Source: Paenibacillus tianjinensis (GTDB lineage: Bacteria; Bacillota; Bacilli; Paenibacillales; Paenibacillaceae). Taken from it: a stretch of 64,000 nucleotides of DNA. The stretch lies in the NCBI RefSeq assembly GCF_017086365.1, contig NZ_CP070969.1:3906001-3970000 (forward strand). Direction: 5' to 3'. Below the pieces are notes generated by a model. It was not told the origin of the DNA and searched no databases. It saw only the letters and a list, made by a program, of their open reading frames with translations. Below are positions 26,793 to 35,989 of this stretch, piece after piece. The translations under genes and the position numbers were made by a program. Numbering within the stretch: the stretch's first letter is position 1; each line of letters begins with the position of its first letter.

Positions 26793-28058
26793 ATGAGTGA
26801 AGTCGTTAATATGAGTGAAGTCGTTACTAAAGCCTCATTGGCGAAAGAGACCACGGGGATACTTGCAAGCCTAACCACAGGCCAGAAAAATGAAGCACTG
26901 CTTGTCATGGCTGCAGCATTACGGCGCGAAGCCTCCGCTATTATTGCCGCCAATCTGGAAGACCTGGAGCGCGGGCGTCTCGCAGGCACTCCGGAATCTA
27001 TGCTGGACCGTCTGGCACTGGATGTCAGCCGGATAGACGCAATTTCGGAGGGACTGCAGCAAATCGCTGTCTTGCCTGACCCTATCGGCGACACCCTAGA
27101 AACGATTGAACGTCCGAACGGTCTATCGATCGAGAAAATCCGAGTCCCGCTTGGTGTTATCGGCATCATCTATGAAGCCCGTCCTAATGTAACAGTCGAT
27201 GCAGCCGGGCTGTGTCTCAAGACCGGGAATGCCGTGGTCCTGCGCGGCGGATCTTCTGCCCTCTCGTCTAACCGTAAAATTGTCGAAGTACTGCATAACG
27301 CTTTGGCTGAAACGTCAATCCCTTCCGCAGCCTTGCAGCTGATTGAAGATCCGAGCCGTTCCTCTGTGGATGAGATGCTCAAGCTGAACGGCCTCCTCGA
27401 TGTCATTATCCCGCGTGGGGGCAGCTCTCTGATCCAGAATGTTGTCCTCAATGCTACCGTACCGGTGATTGAAACAGGAGCAGGCATATGCCATAGTTAT
27501 CTGGATGCGGGCAGTGACCCTGAAATGGCTGAACGGATCAGCCTTAACGCCAAAGCCCAGCGCCCTTCTGTCTGTAATTCAATGGAAACGCTGCTTATTC
27601 ACCGCGACTATGCTGCTGAACATATGCTTTCGCTTGCCGAAGCCTTTCGCAGGGTAAATGTTGAATTACGCGGCTGTCCGGAAACTATAGCCCTAGTTCC
27701 CTGGGCAGTACCGGTAACCGCGGAAGATTATGCAACTGAGTATAATGACTATATTCTAAATATCCGGATTGTTAGCGGGCTAGATGAAGCCTTACGCCAT
27801 ATTGCCGAGTTCAGCACCAAACATTCCGAATGCATCGTAACTGAAAATGCTGAACATGCTGCACGTTTCCTGCAGGAAGTAGACGCTGCTGCCGTTTATC
27901 ATAATGCCTCTACACGTTTCACGGACGGCTTTGAATTCGGCTTCGGCGCCGAAATCGGGATCAGCACCCAGAAGCTGCATGCCCGCGGTCCGATGGGTCT
28001 GCCCGCACTCACCTCCTGCAAATATATAATCCGCGGCAACGGTCAAATTCGGGGATAA
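26793..28058 (+). CDS. proA: Gamma-glutamyl phosphate reductase
   Basis: Second step of proline synthesis. 421 aa from ATG 26793, which has AGGAGGG 6 nt upstream; the longer reading frame from 26748 overlaps proB and lacks a site. Aldehyde-dehydrogenase fold with catalytic Cys in AKAQRPSVCNSMETLL and NVTVDAAGLCLKTGNAVVLR near the nucleotide site. Odd feature: the first 18 bases are duplicated in tandem, giving MSEVVN-MSEVVT at the N-terminus. Confidence 0.96.
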   Translation: MSEVVNMSEVVTKASLAKETTGILASLTTGQKNEALLVMAAALRREASAIIAANLEDLERGRLAGTPESMLDRLALDVSRIDAISEGLQQIAVLPDPIGDTLETIERPNGLSIEKIRVPLGVIGIIYEARPNVTVDAAGLCLKTGNAVVLRGGSSALSSNRKIVEVLHNALAETSIPSAALQLIEDPSRSSVDEMLKLNGLLDVIIPRGGSSLIQNVVLNATVPVIETGAGICHSYLDAGSDPEMAERISLNAKAQRPSVCNSMETLLIHRDYAAEHMLSLAEAFRRVNVELRGCPETIALVPWAVPVTAEDYATEYNDYILNIRIVSGLDEALRHIAEFSTKHSECIVTENAEHAARFLQEVDAAAVYHNASTRFTDGFEFGFGAEIGISTQKLHARGPMGLPALTSCKYIIRGNGQIRG

Positions 28059-28138
28059 CAGGCATACTTCCGCAGTTAATTTGCCGATGTCAATCCGCGG
28101 CAGTATGCTGAACAATACATTTAGGGGGAACTTATTGC

Positions 28139-29005
28139 ATGTGTCAGCAACCGACTATTCCACTTATTAATGATAAAATCGTCTTCTATGGCGCCGGGTC
28201 GATGGCCGAAGCGATTGTGCGGGGTATGATTGCCCGCAGCGTAATTTCTTCTGAGAACATCACCATGCTTAACCGCAGCAGCAGCGAACGGCTGGCTGAG
28301 CTGCGAAGCCGTTACGGCGTAAAGGGCAGCAATGATCCCGGACATAAAGCGGAAATCCTGGCAAATGCTAATGTGATTGTCCTGGCGATGAAACCAAAGG
28401 ATGCTGCTGAGGCACTTCGCGGCCTCGCTCCGCTGCTCTCACCTGGTCAGCTCATTGTCTCTGTTATCGCAGGCCTGACGATCCGTACAATTCAAGCCCT
28501 GCTCGGCACAACACAGCCAGTGGTACGCACGATGCCCAACACCTCGAGTACCATTGGACTTGGAGCGACCGGTATTGCCTTCTCCAAGGAGGTGGACGAC
28601 TCTGGCCGCCGTCTGGCACTCAATATTTTTGAATCCGTCGGCATCACTTCCGTGATTGAAGAGGAACGGATGGAAATCCTGACCGGGATCTCCGGCAGCG
28701 GACCAGCATATATCTATTACATGATGGAAGCAATGACCGCCGCAGGCATCCGGGGCGGACTGACACCGGAGCAGAGCGCAGAGCTAACCGTGCAGAGCGT
28801 GCTGGGAGCAGCCCGTATGGTACAGCAGACAGGTGAAGAACCGGCTGCCCTGCGGAAAAAGGTTACCTCTCCAAACGGTGCAACGCAAGCCGCGATTGAA
28901 ACCCTCGAAAAAGGTGATTTTTTCGAGACAGTCATTGCAGCAGTGAACAGCTGCGCTGAGCGCTCCCGTGAAATGGGCGCTGCTGTTGAGAAAGAACTGC
29001 TATAA
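28139..29005 (+). CDS. proC: Pyrroline-5-carboxylate reductase
   Basis: Final step of proline synthesis (P5C to proline with NAD(P)H). 288 aa. Rossmann loop FYGAGSMAEAIVRGM. C-terminal signature SGSGPAYIYYMMEAMT, then VTSPNGATQAAIETLE. AGGGGGAA lies 8 nt before the ATG. The 80-nt gap after proA holds no promoter I can see, and a terminator follows, so all three proline genes appear to sit under one T-box. Confidence 0.96.
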   Translation: MCQQPTIPLINDKIVFYGAGSMAEAIVRGMIARSVISSENITMLNRSSSERLAELRSRYGVKGSNDPGHKAEILANANVIVLAMKPKDAAEALRGLAPLLSPGQLIVSVIAGLTIRTIQALLGTTQPVVRTMPNTSSTIGLGATGIAFSKEVDDSGRRLALNIFESVGITSVIEEERMEILTGISGSGPAYIYYMMEAMTAAGIRGGLTPEQSAELTVQSVLGAARMVQQTGEEPAALRKKVTSPNGATQAAIETLEKGDFFETVIAAVNSCAERSREMGAAVEKELL

Positions 29006-29026
29006 TCCTGCCCTTAACGATGTATA

Positions 29027-29067
29027 ACCCGCACGTGCTCCTCAAAAGGATGCGCCTGCGGGTTTTT
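29027..29067 (+). terminator. proBAC terminator
   Basis: Stem ACCCGCA / TGCGGGT around a 23-nt partly self-paired loop, followed by TTTTT, just after proC. Confidence 0.8.
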
Positions 29068-29129
29068 CATGGTGTTTCCTATTCAATCCGAATCACATAA
29101 ACATACATCTGGTTATTAATCCTCCACCG

Positions 29130-29176
29130 AAAAAATAACCCTATTGCACTTGGATCAACCCAAGGCAATAGGGTTA
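29130..29176 (-). terminator. asnS-dnaD terminator
   Basis: 12-bp stem TAACCCTATTGC / GCAATAGGGTTA with an inner CTTGG/CCAAG pairing and six T residues on the minus strand, right after the dnaD stop. Confidence 0.92.
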
Positions 29177-29193
29177 CTGCACATCAGCTATTC

Positions 29194-29922
29194 TTATCTT
29201 CCGCGGAAATTCTGTGAGTAGTTCTTCACGTCCTGGGCATTCTTTACCCGGTTGCGTGCCCATTCGAGCAAAATCCGGTCGATGTAACGGAAGTGTACCT
29301 TTCCTGCAAATACGGATTCTTTGAGCGCAAGCAGAATGAGCTCCTCCGGATAACGGTCCTGATCTACCCAGCCGGATATCGTCTCACATTCCATCGGTGA
29401 CAGCGGACGGCCAAATTCCTTCTCGAAAATACTGAACAGGTTGCGGCTCTCCTCGGCTTCTCCGGGCGCTGCAGCAGCGGGATTGCCGGCATAACGTCCA
29501 GCTGTCCTGCTTGTCTGCGCATGACCGGCAGTCTTGCCTTGAGCAGCTTCCTGTGCAGCCTCCGCAAGATAAGCTCCAAGCTTGCTGTACAATCCTGTGA
29601 AATTGTACTGCTCATAATGAATATCCCTCAGCTCGTCATTATCTCCGTCGATGCTGATAAAACCTTCCTTCATCAGCTTCTGCAGCTCCCCGGCGATTAC
29701 AGATATGCTCCGTCCGGTCACAGTTTGCAGTTCCTCCAGCGACGGGAATTCGATGCCTTCCACCTGCCGGAAAGACAGCAGGTGGATAAGCAGCATCGCT
29801 TCACTGCCGCTAAGATTCAGCTTCCGGTAATATTTTAAGAGTGCATAAGGAATGACGGCCATCCCGTTCTGAAGACCGAAAGCTGCGCCTTCACCCCAGG
29901 TATTCCATCCTTTGCCGTCCAT
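29194..29922 (-). CDS. dnaD: DnaD-family replication initiation protein
   Basis: Primosome protein that helps load the replicative helicase with DnaB/DnaI. 242 aa. N-terminal winged-helix DnaD domain (about 10-110; YRKLNLSGSEAMLLIHLLSF), a variable Ala-rich linker (about 115-160), and the C-terminal DnaB_2/DDBH2 domain (FGRPLSPMECETISGWV to the end). It follows asnS directly, as in B. subtilis. A terminator follows, so nth is not co-transcribed here. Confidence 0.93.
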   Translation of the reverse strand: MDGKGWNTWGEGAAFGLQNGMAVIPYALLKYYRKLNLSGSEAMLLIHLLSFRQVEGIEFPSLEELQTVTGRSISVIAGELQKLMKEGFISIDGDNDELRDIHYEQYNFTGLYSKLGAYLAEAAQEAAQGKTAGHAQTSRTAGRYAGNPAAAAPGEAEESRNLFSIFEKEFGRPLSPMECETISGWVDQDRYPEELILLALKESVFAGKVHFRYIDRILLEWARNRVKNAQDVKNYSQNFRGR

Positions 29923-29944
29923 ACTCCAGCCCCCTTTGCGTTAT

Positions 29945-31240
29945 TTACGGGTAGAGGCGGTACAAGGTACGCGGGAACGGTATCGTTTCACGCACATGAT
30001 CCAAGCCGCAAATCCAGGCTACTGTACGCTCCAGTCCAAGACCGAAGCCGGAGTGAGGCACAGAACCGTAAGTCCGCAAATCCATGTACCATTTATAGGT
30101 ATCCATTGATAGGTTATGTTCTTTGAAACGTTGCTCCAGCAGCGCAGGATCGTCGATACGCTGCGAGCCGCCGATAATCTCACCATAACCTTCAGGTGCA
30201 ATCATGTCTGCGCAGAGTACAACCTCTGGGCGCTCAGGATGCGGCTTCATATAGAATGCCTTGAAGGAAGCCGGATAATGCGTAATGAACACCGGTTTGT
30301 CATTAGCTTCGGCAATTGCAGTTTCATGCGGTGCGCCGAAATCATCGCCCCAGGCAATTTCATGGCCATTCTCATTCAGGAACTTAATCGCATCATCATA
30401 AGTAATCCGCGGGAACGGTGCTTTGATGTTCTCCAGTTTGGAGATATCGCGGCCCACCGCTTCAAGCTCAGCGCGGCAGTTGGTTAATACGGATTGCACG
30501 ATAAAGCTGATGAAGTCTTCCTGCACCTTGAGGCTTTCTTCGTGATCCGTGAAGGCCATTTCTGGCTCGATCATCCAGAACTCAATCAAGTGACGGCGGG
30601 TCTTCGATTTTTCCGCACGGAAAGTCGGCCCGAAAGAATACACCTTGCCCAGTGCCATCGCAGCAGCTTCCATGTACAGCTGGCCGCTCTGCGTCAGGTA
30701 GGCATCCTCATCAAAATACTTCGTATGGAACAGATTCGTGGTTCCTTCAGCCGAGGTTGGAGTCAAGATCGGAGGATCCACCTTCGTAAAGTCATTCTGA
30801 TTGAAGAACTGCTGAATCGCACGGATGATCTCCGCACGGATAACGAGTACCGCACGCTGCTTCGCGGAACGCAGCCAGAGATGACGGTGATCCATTAGGA
30901 AGTCCACGCCATGCTCTTTCGGGGTAATCGGATAATTTTCGGTGAGATGCAAAACTTCTATTCCGGTAACAGTCATTTCATACCCGGATTGGCTGCGCGG
31001 TTCCTCACGGATAATGCCGGTAACATATAACGAGCTTTCCTGGGTGAGGCTTTTCGCATCGTCCCAGACCTGCTCAGGCACTTCCGATTTCACCACAACA
31101 CCCTGGATATAGCCTGTACCATCCCGAAGCTGCAGGAATTGAATTTTACCGCTGGAGCGTTTGTTGTTTACCCAACAGCCGATAACAACACTTTCTCCGA
31201 CATGCTCATTCACATTCTTGATAACACTCTTGTTAGCCAT
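29945..31240 (-). CDS. asnS: Asparaginyl-tRNA synthetase
   Basis: Charges tRNA-Asn. 431 aa, usual length. N-terminal OB-fold anticodon domain (about 15-100). Class II core with motif 2 [20 protein letters not shown] and motif 3 [28 protein letters not shown] lies upstream. It is preceded by ackA on the same strand with a gap of only 21 bp, and no T-box was seen before it. Confidence 0.97.
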   Translation of the reverse strand: MANKSVIKNVNEHVGESVVIGCWVNNKRSSGKIQFLQLRDGTGYIQGVVVKSEVPEQVWDDAKSLTQESSLYVTGIIREEPRSQSGYEMTVTGIEVLHLTENYPITPKEHGVDFLMDHRHLWLRSAKQRAVLVIRAEIIRAIQQFFNQNDFTKVDPPILTPTSAEGTTNLFHTKYFDEDAYLTQSGQLYMEAAAMALGKVYSFGPTFRAEKSKTRRHLIEFWMIEPEMAFTDHEESLKVQEDFISFIVQSVLTNCRAELEAVGRDISKLENIKAPFPRITYDDAIKFLNENGHEIAWGDDFGAPHETAIAEANDKPVFITHYPASFKAFYMKPHPERPEVVLCADMIAPEGYGEIIGGSQRIDDPALLEQRFKEHNLSMDTYKWYMDLRTYGSVPHSGFGLGLERTVAWICGLDHVRETIPFPRTLYRLYP

Positions 31241-31261
31241 GCCTAAGATCTCTCCTCTAAT

Positions 31262-32470
31262 TTAGCCGTTAACTCCTTGCACAAGGCGATAGGTATCGCG
31301 TGCAATGACAAGCTCTTCGTTTGTCGGAACCACTAGCACCTGTACCTTGGAATCAGCTGTAGAGATGCGGCGCGGATCGCCGGAACGAACCTTGTTGGCC
31401 TCAGCATCAAGCTCAATGCCAAGGAAAGTAAGATTATTCAGTACTTTTTCGCGCAGCAGCGATGCGTTCTCGCCGACACCTGCTGTGAAGACGATGATAT
31501 CCACACCGTTCATAGCGGCTGCATAAGAACCGATATATTTGCGCAGACGGTATTCATACATTTCAAAAGCAAGCGTGGAGTTAGGCTCGCCCTTTTCCGC
31601 ACCGTCAATAATATCACGCATGTCACTGCTCACACCGGAAATAGCCAAGAGACCGCTGTGCTTATTAAGCATGGAATTCACTTCGCCAACCGACAGCTCT
31701 TCCTTGTTCATTACATAAGGCACGATAGCCGGATCGAGGTCACCGCTGCGTGTACCCATCATCAAACCTTCAAGCGGGGTCATCCCCATCGAGGTATCAA
31801 TGGATACTCCGCCTTGAACTGCTGTTACACTGGCGCCGTTACCGATATGACAGGTAATGATCTTCAAGTCCTCGAGCGGACGGTCCAGATATTCGGCTGC
31901 AGCTTTGCTGACGAAATCATGGGATGTGCCGTGTGCGCCGTAGCGGCGGACTTTGTATTTGTTGTATAGCACTCTTGGAATAGCGTACATATAAGCTTTT
32001 TCAGGCATAGTCTGGTGGAACGCAGTATCAAAAATAACAGCCTGCGGAACACCCGGCATATTGATTTCAGTAGCTGTAATCCCCATTACTGCAGCAGGAT
32101 TGTGCAGCGGTGCAAGGTCAAACAGCTGGCGGATCTTCGATTTGGCATCTCCGTTCACCAAAGCGGATTCCTTGAAGAATTCCCCCCCGTGTACAACACG
32201 GTGGCCTACAGCATTGATTTCATCGATGGAGCTGATTACACCATGCTCACTGTCGGTCAGACACGCCAGTACTTTACGGATCGCTGTATTATGCTCCAGG
32301 ATTTCACTGACTTCCGTCACATCCGGTTTACCGGTCGGTTTGTGGGTCAGAATGGACGAATCCATCCCGATACGTTCTACCAGACCTTTTGCCAGTACGG
32401 ATTCATCCGTCATATTGTACAGCTGATATTTTAAAGAAGAACTACCCGAGTTGATTACTAGAACGTTCAT
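31262..32470 (-). CDS. ackA: Acetate kinase
   Basis: Interconverts acetyl phosphate plus ADP with acetate plus ATP. 402 aa. VINSGSSSLKYQLY at the N-terminus, GHRVVHGGE, HIGNGASVTAV and TRSGDLDP are family motifs. Its ATG overlaps the hbd stop (ATGA), implying translational coupling to the 3-hydroxyacyl-CoA dehydrogenase. No pta gene is nearby. Confidence 0.97.
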   Translation of the reverse strand: MNVLVINSGSSSLKYQLYNMTDESVLAKGLVERIGMDSSILTHKPTGKPDVTEVSEILEHNTAIRKVLACLTDSEHGVISSIDEINAVGHRVVHGGEFFKESALVNGDAKSKIRQLFDLAPLHNPAAVMGITATEINMPGVPQAVIFDTAFHQTMPEKAYMYAIPRVLYNKYKVRRYGAHGTSHDFVSKAAAEYLDRPLEDLKIITCHIGNGASVTAVQGGVSIDTSMGMTPLEGLMMGTRSGDLDPAIVPYVMNKEELSVGEVNSMLNKHSGLLAISGVSSDMRDIIDGAEKGEPNSTLAFEMYEYRLRKYIGSYAAAMNGVDIIVFTAGVGENASLLREKVLNNLTFLGIELDAEANKVRSGDPRRISTADSKVQVLVVPTNEELVIARDTYRLVQGVNG

Positions 32471-33339
32471 ATCCGGTCACCATCCTTGTCATACTTGAAG
32501 AAGCCTTCGCCCGATTTTGCACCCAATTGTCCTGCACGCACCATCTTCTTCAGAATAGTCGATGGACGATATTTCAGTTCACCGTATTCGCGGAACATGT
32601 TTTCAAGTGCGGCAAGCACGGAATCCAATCCGAAACGGTCAGCCATTTCAAGCGGTCCATGCTGGAATTGGTAACCAATGCGCATTGCATCATCGATATC
32701 CTCAGGAGAAGCAACCCCTTCTTGAAGCACATGCATAGCTTCGTTAATGAACAAGCAAATGAGGCGTGAGGATACAAATCCCGGGGATTCGTAAATCATT
32801 ACGCCCTTTTTATCAACGATTTCATCAACAAAGGCTTTGGTATCTTCAAAGGTGCTGTCAGAAGTTTTCAGACCGCGCACGATTTCAACAAGGTCCACCT
32901 TAGCTACAGGATGTATAAAGTGCATGCCGATTACGCGTTCCGGATACATTGTAGAGCTGGCAAGCTCTGTCAAGCTGAGTGTCGACGTGTTGCTGGCCAG
33001 AATAATGTTGCTCGGACACACTGCATCCAGCTGATTGAATACTTTTTGCTTCGCATCCAGGTCTTCGGTAATGGTCTCAATAACCATATCACAAGAGCTG
33101 AGTTCCGCGAAATGTGTCACTTTTTGAATACGGCTCAGAATCAGTTTCTTCTCAGCCTGGGTAATTGCCCATTTCTCCAACTGTTTGTCGAGACTTGTCT
33201 CGATCATTCCGTAAGAGTAATCCAGTCTTTCCGCAGTTTTCTCCACCAGCAAAACATCCAGGCCCTTGGCTGCCAGCATTTCAGCAATCCCTTGACCCAT
33301 GGTGCCACCGCCGATGACGCCGATTTTTTTAAAATTCAT
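32467..33339 (-). CDS. hbd: 3-hydroxybutyryl-CoA dehydrogenase
   Basis: NAD(P)-dependent oxidation/reduction of 3-hydroxyacyl-CoA. 290 aa, the length of the single-domain Hbd/PaaH family. Rossmann motif GVIGGGTMGQGIAEMLA, catalytic His in GMHFIHPVAKVDLVEIV, and Asn in the SPGFVSSRL segment region. GGATGGAG precedes the ATG. First of an hbd-ackA pair. Whether it acts in beta-oxidation or butyrate/PHB-type metabolism cannot be told from this window. Confidence 0.93.
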   Translation of the reverse strand: MNFKKIGVIGGGTMGQGIAEMLAAKGLDVLLVEKTAERLDYSYGMIETSLDKQLEKWAITQAEKKLILSRIQKVTHFAELSSCDMVIETITEDLDAKQKVFNQLDAVCPSNIILASNTSTLSLTELASSTMYPERVIGMHFIHPVAKVDLVEIVRGLKTSDSTFEDTKAFVDEIVDKKGVMIYESPGFVSSRLICLFINEAMHVLQEGVASPEDIDDAMRIGYQFQHGPLEMADRFGLDSVLAALENMFREYGELKYRPSTILKKMVRAGQLGAKSGEGFFKYDKDGDRI

Positions 33340-33446
33340 GTAAAAGTCTCCATCCTTTCAGGTATCTATACTTTTGTATTGTACCTTGTCTGTCGTAAAA
33401 AATATGTAGCCCGACATATAATAATATCTTAGCATGTCTGAAAAGT

Positions 33447-33481
33447 AAAAAAAAATAACCGGCATAAATAATTATGCCGGT
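33447..33481 (-). terminator. Terminator overlapping the FtsH-like gene stop
   Basis: 10-bp stem ACCGGCATAA / TTATGCCGGT, 4-nt loop, then nine T residues on the minus strand. The TAA stop of the protease gene lies inside the upstream arm (33472-33474), so the last codons are part of the terminator. Confidence 0.9.
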
Positions 33482-34974
33482 AATCTCACACTGTCACGAA
33501 ATTGACAACGAAATTGCTCTCCGGAGAGGACTTCCTCCTTCATTAATATATCCAAAGAGTAGTCAAACACATTTCGCTGTTTCTCCAGCAGGTCACGGGT
33601 GCGAATCATGAGCTCATCTAATATTTTACTATTTTCCTTCATTAATTCTTCCGTGGTAACCATTTCCAGGTTGGCAATGCCAAGCGAGGTAAGCCCGGAT
33701 TTCATCATCGTCTCAACAATGTTGAGCGCCTGGTCGAAATCGCCGCGTGAGCCGGTACTGCGTCCGCCGTAATACATTTCCTCCGAGGCTGCCCCTCCAA
33801 GGGCAATCATAATCTGATGCTCCAAATAATCCTTGGTGTAAAGGTACTGCTCGGTCTGTGGATTATGACGCACATAACCCAATGCCTGTCCGCGCGGAGT
33901 CAGGGTAACCTGGCTGACACTTCCCGGACGCAGCAACTCTGCCATAATCGCATGGCCAAGCTCGTGGATCGCCACCCGCTGCTTTTCTTCCTGATTCGTC
34001 TCACGGTCTGTCTTTTCGCCCATCATCACCTTGTCGATGGCCAGTGAGAGATGCCGCTGCTCCACTTCGCTCAGGTTCTCACGCATCATGTAAATCGCGG
34101 CCTCATTCATCACGCTTTCCAGCTGGGCACCGGAGAACCCGTAGGCTTCCTCAGCAACCTTGTCCAGATTAACATCTGCATGCAGCGGCTTATTCTTGGC
34201 ATGAAGATCGAGAATCGATCTGCGCCCCTTCTTGTCAGGCATATCGACCTGGATATGACGGTCAAAACGGCCTGGACGCAGCAGCGCGGAGTCAAGCATC
34301 TCCTTACGGTTCGTCGCAGCAACCAACAAGATACGCGGGGTGTCGTTGTTGTAGATCCCGTCCATTTCAGTCAGCAGCTGATTCAGCGTCTGATCATACT
34401 CCCGCTGCTGTCCGCCTTCACGCTTACCGCCGATTACATCAATTTCATCGATAAAAATAATTGCGCTTTGCTTGTTTTCTTTTAAGGCGCGGTTGCGGGC
34501 ATCCTTAAACAAATCACGGATACGTCCGGCTCCGACACCCACGTACATTTCCACGAACTCACTGCCTGATGCCGCTACAAACACGGAATTGGTGTAATGC
34601 GCCGCCGCTTTGGCCATCAGCGTCTTCCCTGTTCCCGGAGGGCCGGTAAGCAGGATACCCTTCAACGGGCGAATCCCGAACTTGCTGATTTCCTCATGCC
34701 GGATCAGAAAATCCAGTGCTTCGCGCAGCTCCTGCTTCGCATTGTCCTGTCCGCCGATTTCTTCAAAGGTAAGCTTGGAAGGGCCGCTCTTCTTACGCTT
34801 CTTATCCCCGCCCGCATTTACGGTCAATCCGCCGCGCAGGTGGGCAATCAGCAGCAGTGCACCAATCATGCCTGCGGCAATAATCACCGGAAAAATATTG
34901 ATACCGACAAACGCCATAAAAATCAGCAGCACCGGAACAAATCCGGTCAGAACCTCTTTCCAATACTTAGGCAT
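33472..34974 (-). CDS. Short FtsH-like membrane AAA protease
   Basis: 500-aa ATP-dependent zinc metalloprotease related to FtsH. The N-terminus has two close membrane helices (about 8-50) with almost no extracytoplasmic domain, unlike true FtsH (about 640 aa). AAA module: Walker A GPPGTGKT, Walker B IIFIDEID, SRH with LLRPGRFDRHIQVDMPDK. Protease: HELGH zinc site, third ligand probably in GDFDQALNIV. ATG after AGGAGTGTGG. It overlaps the preceding membrane-protein gene by 8 bp. Probably a paralogue of FtsH, with the neighbour as partner or adaptor. Confidence 0.9.
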   Translation of the reverse strand: MPKYWKEVLTGFVPVLLIFMAFVGINIFPVIIAAGMIGALLLIAHLRGGLTVNAGGDKKRKKSGPSKLTFEEIGGQDNAKQELREALDFLIRHEEISKFGIRPLKGILLTGPPGTGKTLMAKAAAHYTNSVFVAASGSEFVEMYVGVGAGRIRDLFKDARNRALKENKQSAIIFIDEIDVIGGKREGGQQREYDQTLNQLLTEMDGIYNNDTPRILLVAATNRKEMLDSALLRPGRFDRHIQVDMPDKKGRRSILDLHAKNKPLHADVNLDKVAEEAYGFSGAQLESVMNEAAIYMMRENLSEVEQRHLSLAIDKVMMGEKTDRETNQEEKQRVAIHELGHAIMAELLRPGSVSQVTLTPRGQALGYVRHNPQTEQYLYTKDYLEHQIMIALGGAASEEMYYGGRSTGSRGDFDQALNIVETMMKSGLTSLGIANLEMVTTEELMKENSKILDELMIRTRDLLEKQRNVFDYSLDILMKEEVLSGEQFRCQFRDSVRLPA

Positions 34975-35509
34975 TGTTCCACACTCCTATCGCTCCTGGA
35001 ACCCGGGGTAAAATGATAAATTTGCTCTCTTTACCGTTTGTAAGGCTTACATATACGTTACTGTCATCAATTTCTGTCGTTGCAGTCACATCTTTATATT
35101 GCGAATATTCCGCGATAAGTCCATCCAGCTTGGCAGGGATAAGTGTATATTTACGGCTCTCCATCGCTTCAGCGACAGAGAACATCGCCTTGTCCCAATA
35201 TTCGTCAAGCAGGGCGCTGGAGTGCTGATTTACATCAAGCTTCAGGGTGCGTCCGTCAATGGCGGAACTGCCCTCCGTGTTCACATACTGCACCAGCTCA
35301 CGCAATTTCGTGCCGGGTGCAAGATCCAGTTTCAAAGTGACCTCTTTACGGTTAATAGTAATATGTGAATCGTTGACTCCTTCGTAGGATGATACAATCT
35401 TTTGGAGCGGCTCCTGCACAGCGAACTGGCGATAGGAATACCAGCCTCCAAAGAGCAGCGCAGCAGACAACAAAGACGTTAAAAGCACAGGCACAAGACG
35501 TAATTTCAA
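34967..35509 (-). CDS. Membrane-anchored protein of unknown function, coupled to the FtsH-like protease
   Basis: 180 aa. Start is TTG at 35509 with AGGAGG 7 nt upstream. One N-terminal hydrophobic segment (about 6-25) is followed by a soluble extracytoplasmic region (QKIVSSYEGVNDSHITINRK and VTLKLDLAPGTKLRELVQYV). I do not recognise a family. Its 8-bp overlap with the protease gene suggests a functional link, for example substrate delivery or regulation outside the membrane, where the protease itself has no domain. Confidence 0.8.
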   Translation of the reverse strand: MKLRLVPVLLTSLLSAALLFGGWYSYRQFAVQEPLQKIVSSYEGVNDSHITINRKEVTLKLDLAPGTKLRELVQYVNTEGSSAIDGRTLKLDVNQHSSALLDEYWDKAMFSVAEAMESRKYTLIPAKLDGLIAEYSQYKDVTATTEIDDSNVYVSLTNGKESKFIILPRVPGAIGVWNNA

Positions 35510-35725
35510 GAAACGTCCTCCTCTCAGATGTGGGGCTATAACTATATGAATGCAATAGATAGCGTGTCAAACAGGTTTCCGATTCTGACATGCTCTTTGG
35601 CATGTCTTAATACAAATAGTAGTATATCATATGTGTATATACGATTCCGAATAAAATTGTGAATATATTTAAAATTTTCGATACTAATTTCTGGGTGTTT
35701 TATTGCTCTTTGCCCCTATATCGAC

Positions 35726-35763
35726 AAAAAAGACCTGAATGATTAGTTCATTCAGGTCTTTTT
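35726..35763. terminator. Bidirectional terminator-like hairpin
   Basis: 12-bp stem AGACCTGAATGA / TCATTCAGGTCT with a 5-nt loop, flanked by A6 on one side and T5 on the other, so it could work on either strand. Confidence 0.8.
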
Positions 35764-35925
35764 GCCGGATTGTTTGCAAATTTGCGAAAATATTATTCTA
35801 GCAAGATATTAATTTTACTAGTCACATAAACGGCGAAGTTCCGGCAGTCTGTGCTGTTCCTCATCATCGTATATATCAATCATATACATCATTGTCTATA
35901 TCATGCATCATCAATACGCTTCATC

Positions 35926-35958
35926 AAAAAAAGAAAACGGCAGGTAAACAGTTACCTG
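35926..35958 (-). terminator. tseB terminator
   Basis: Stem CAGGTAA / TTACCTG, 4-nt loop, followed on the minus strand by CCGTTTTCTTTTTTT, 32 bp after the tseB stop. Confidence 0.7.
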
Positions 35959-35989
35959 TCCACCCGCCGCCTGCTTCTCCTACACTATC

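Larger units (their letters stand above)
35510..35989. other. 480-bp gap with two terminators and a tiny reading frame
   Basis: Between tseB and the protease unit. It holds the tseB terminator (35926-35958), a second terminator-like hairpin with T-runs on both sides (35726-35763), and between them a 24-codon minus-strand frame (35818-35892, MMYMIDIYDDEEQHRLPELR then RLCD). The frame has no good ribosome site and little room for a promoter. The rest (35510-35725) is AT-rich and should carry the promoter of the protease operon; I could not pick it with confidence. Confidence 0.5.
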
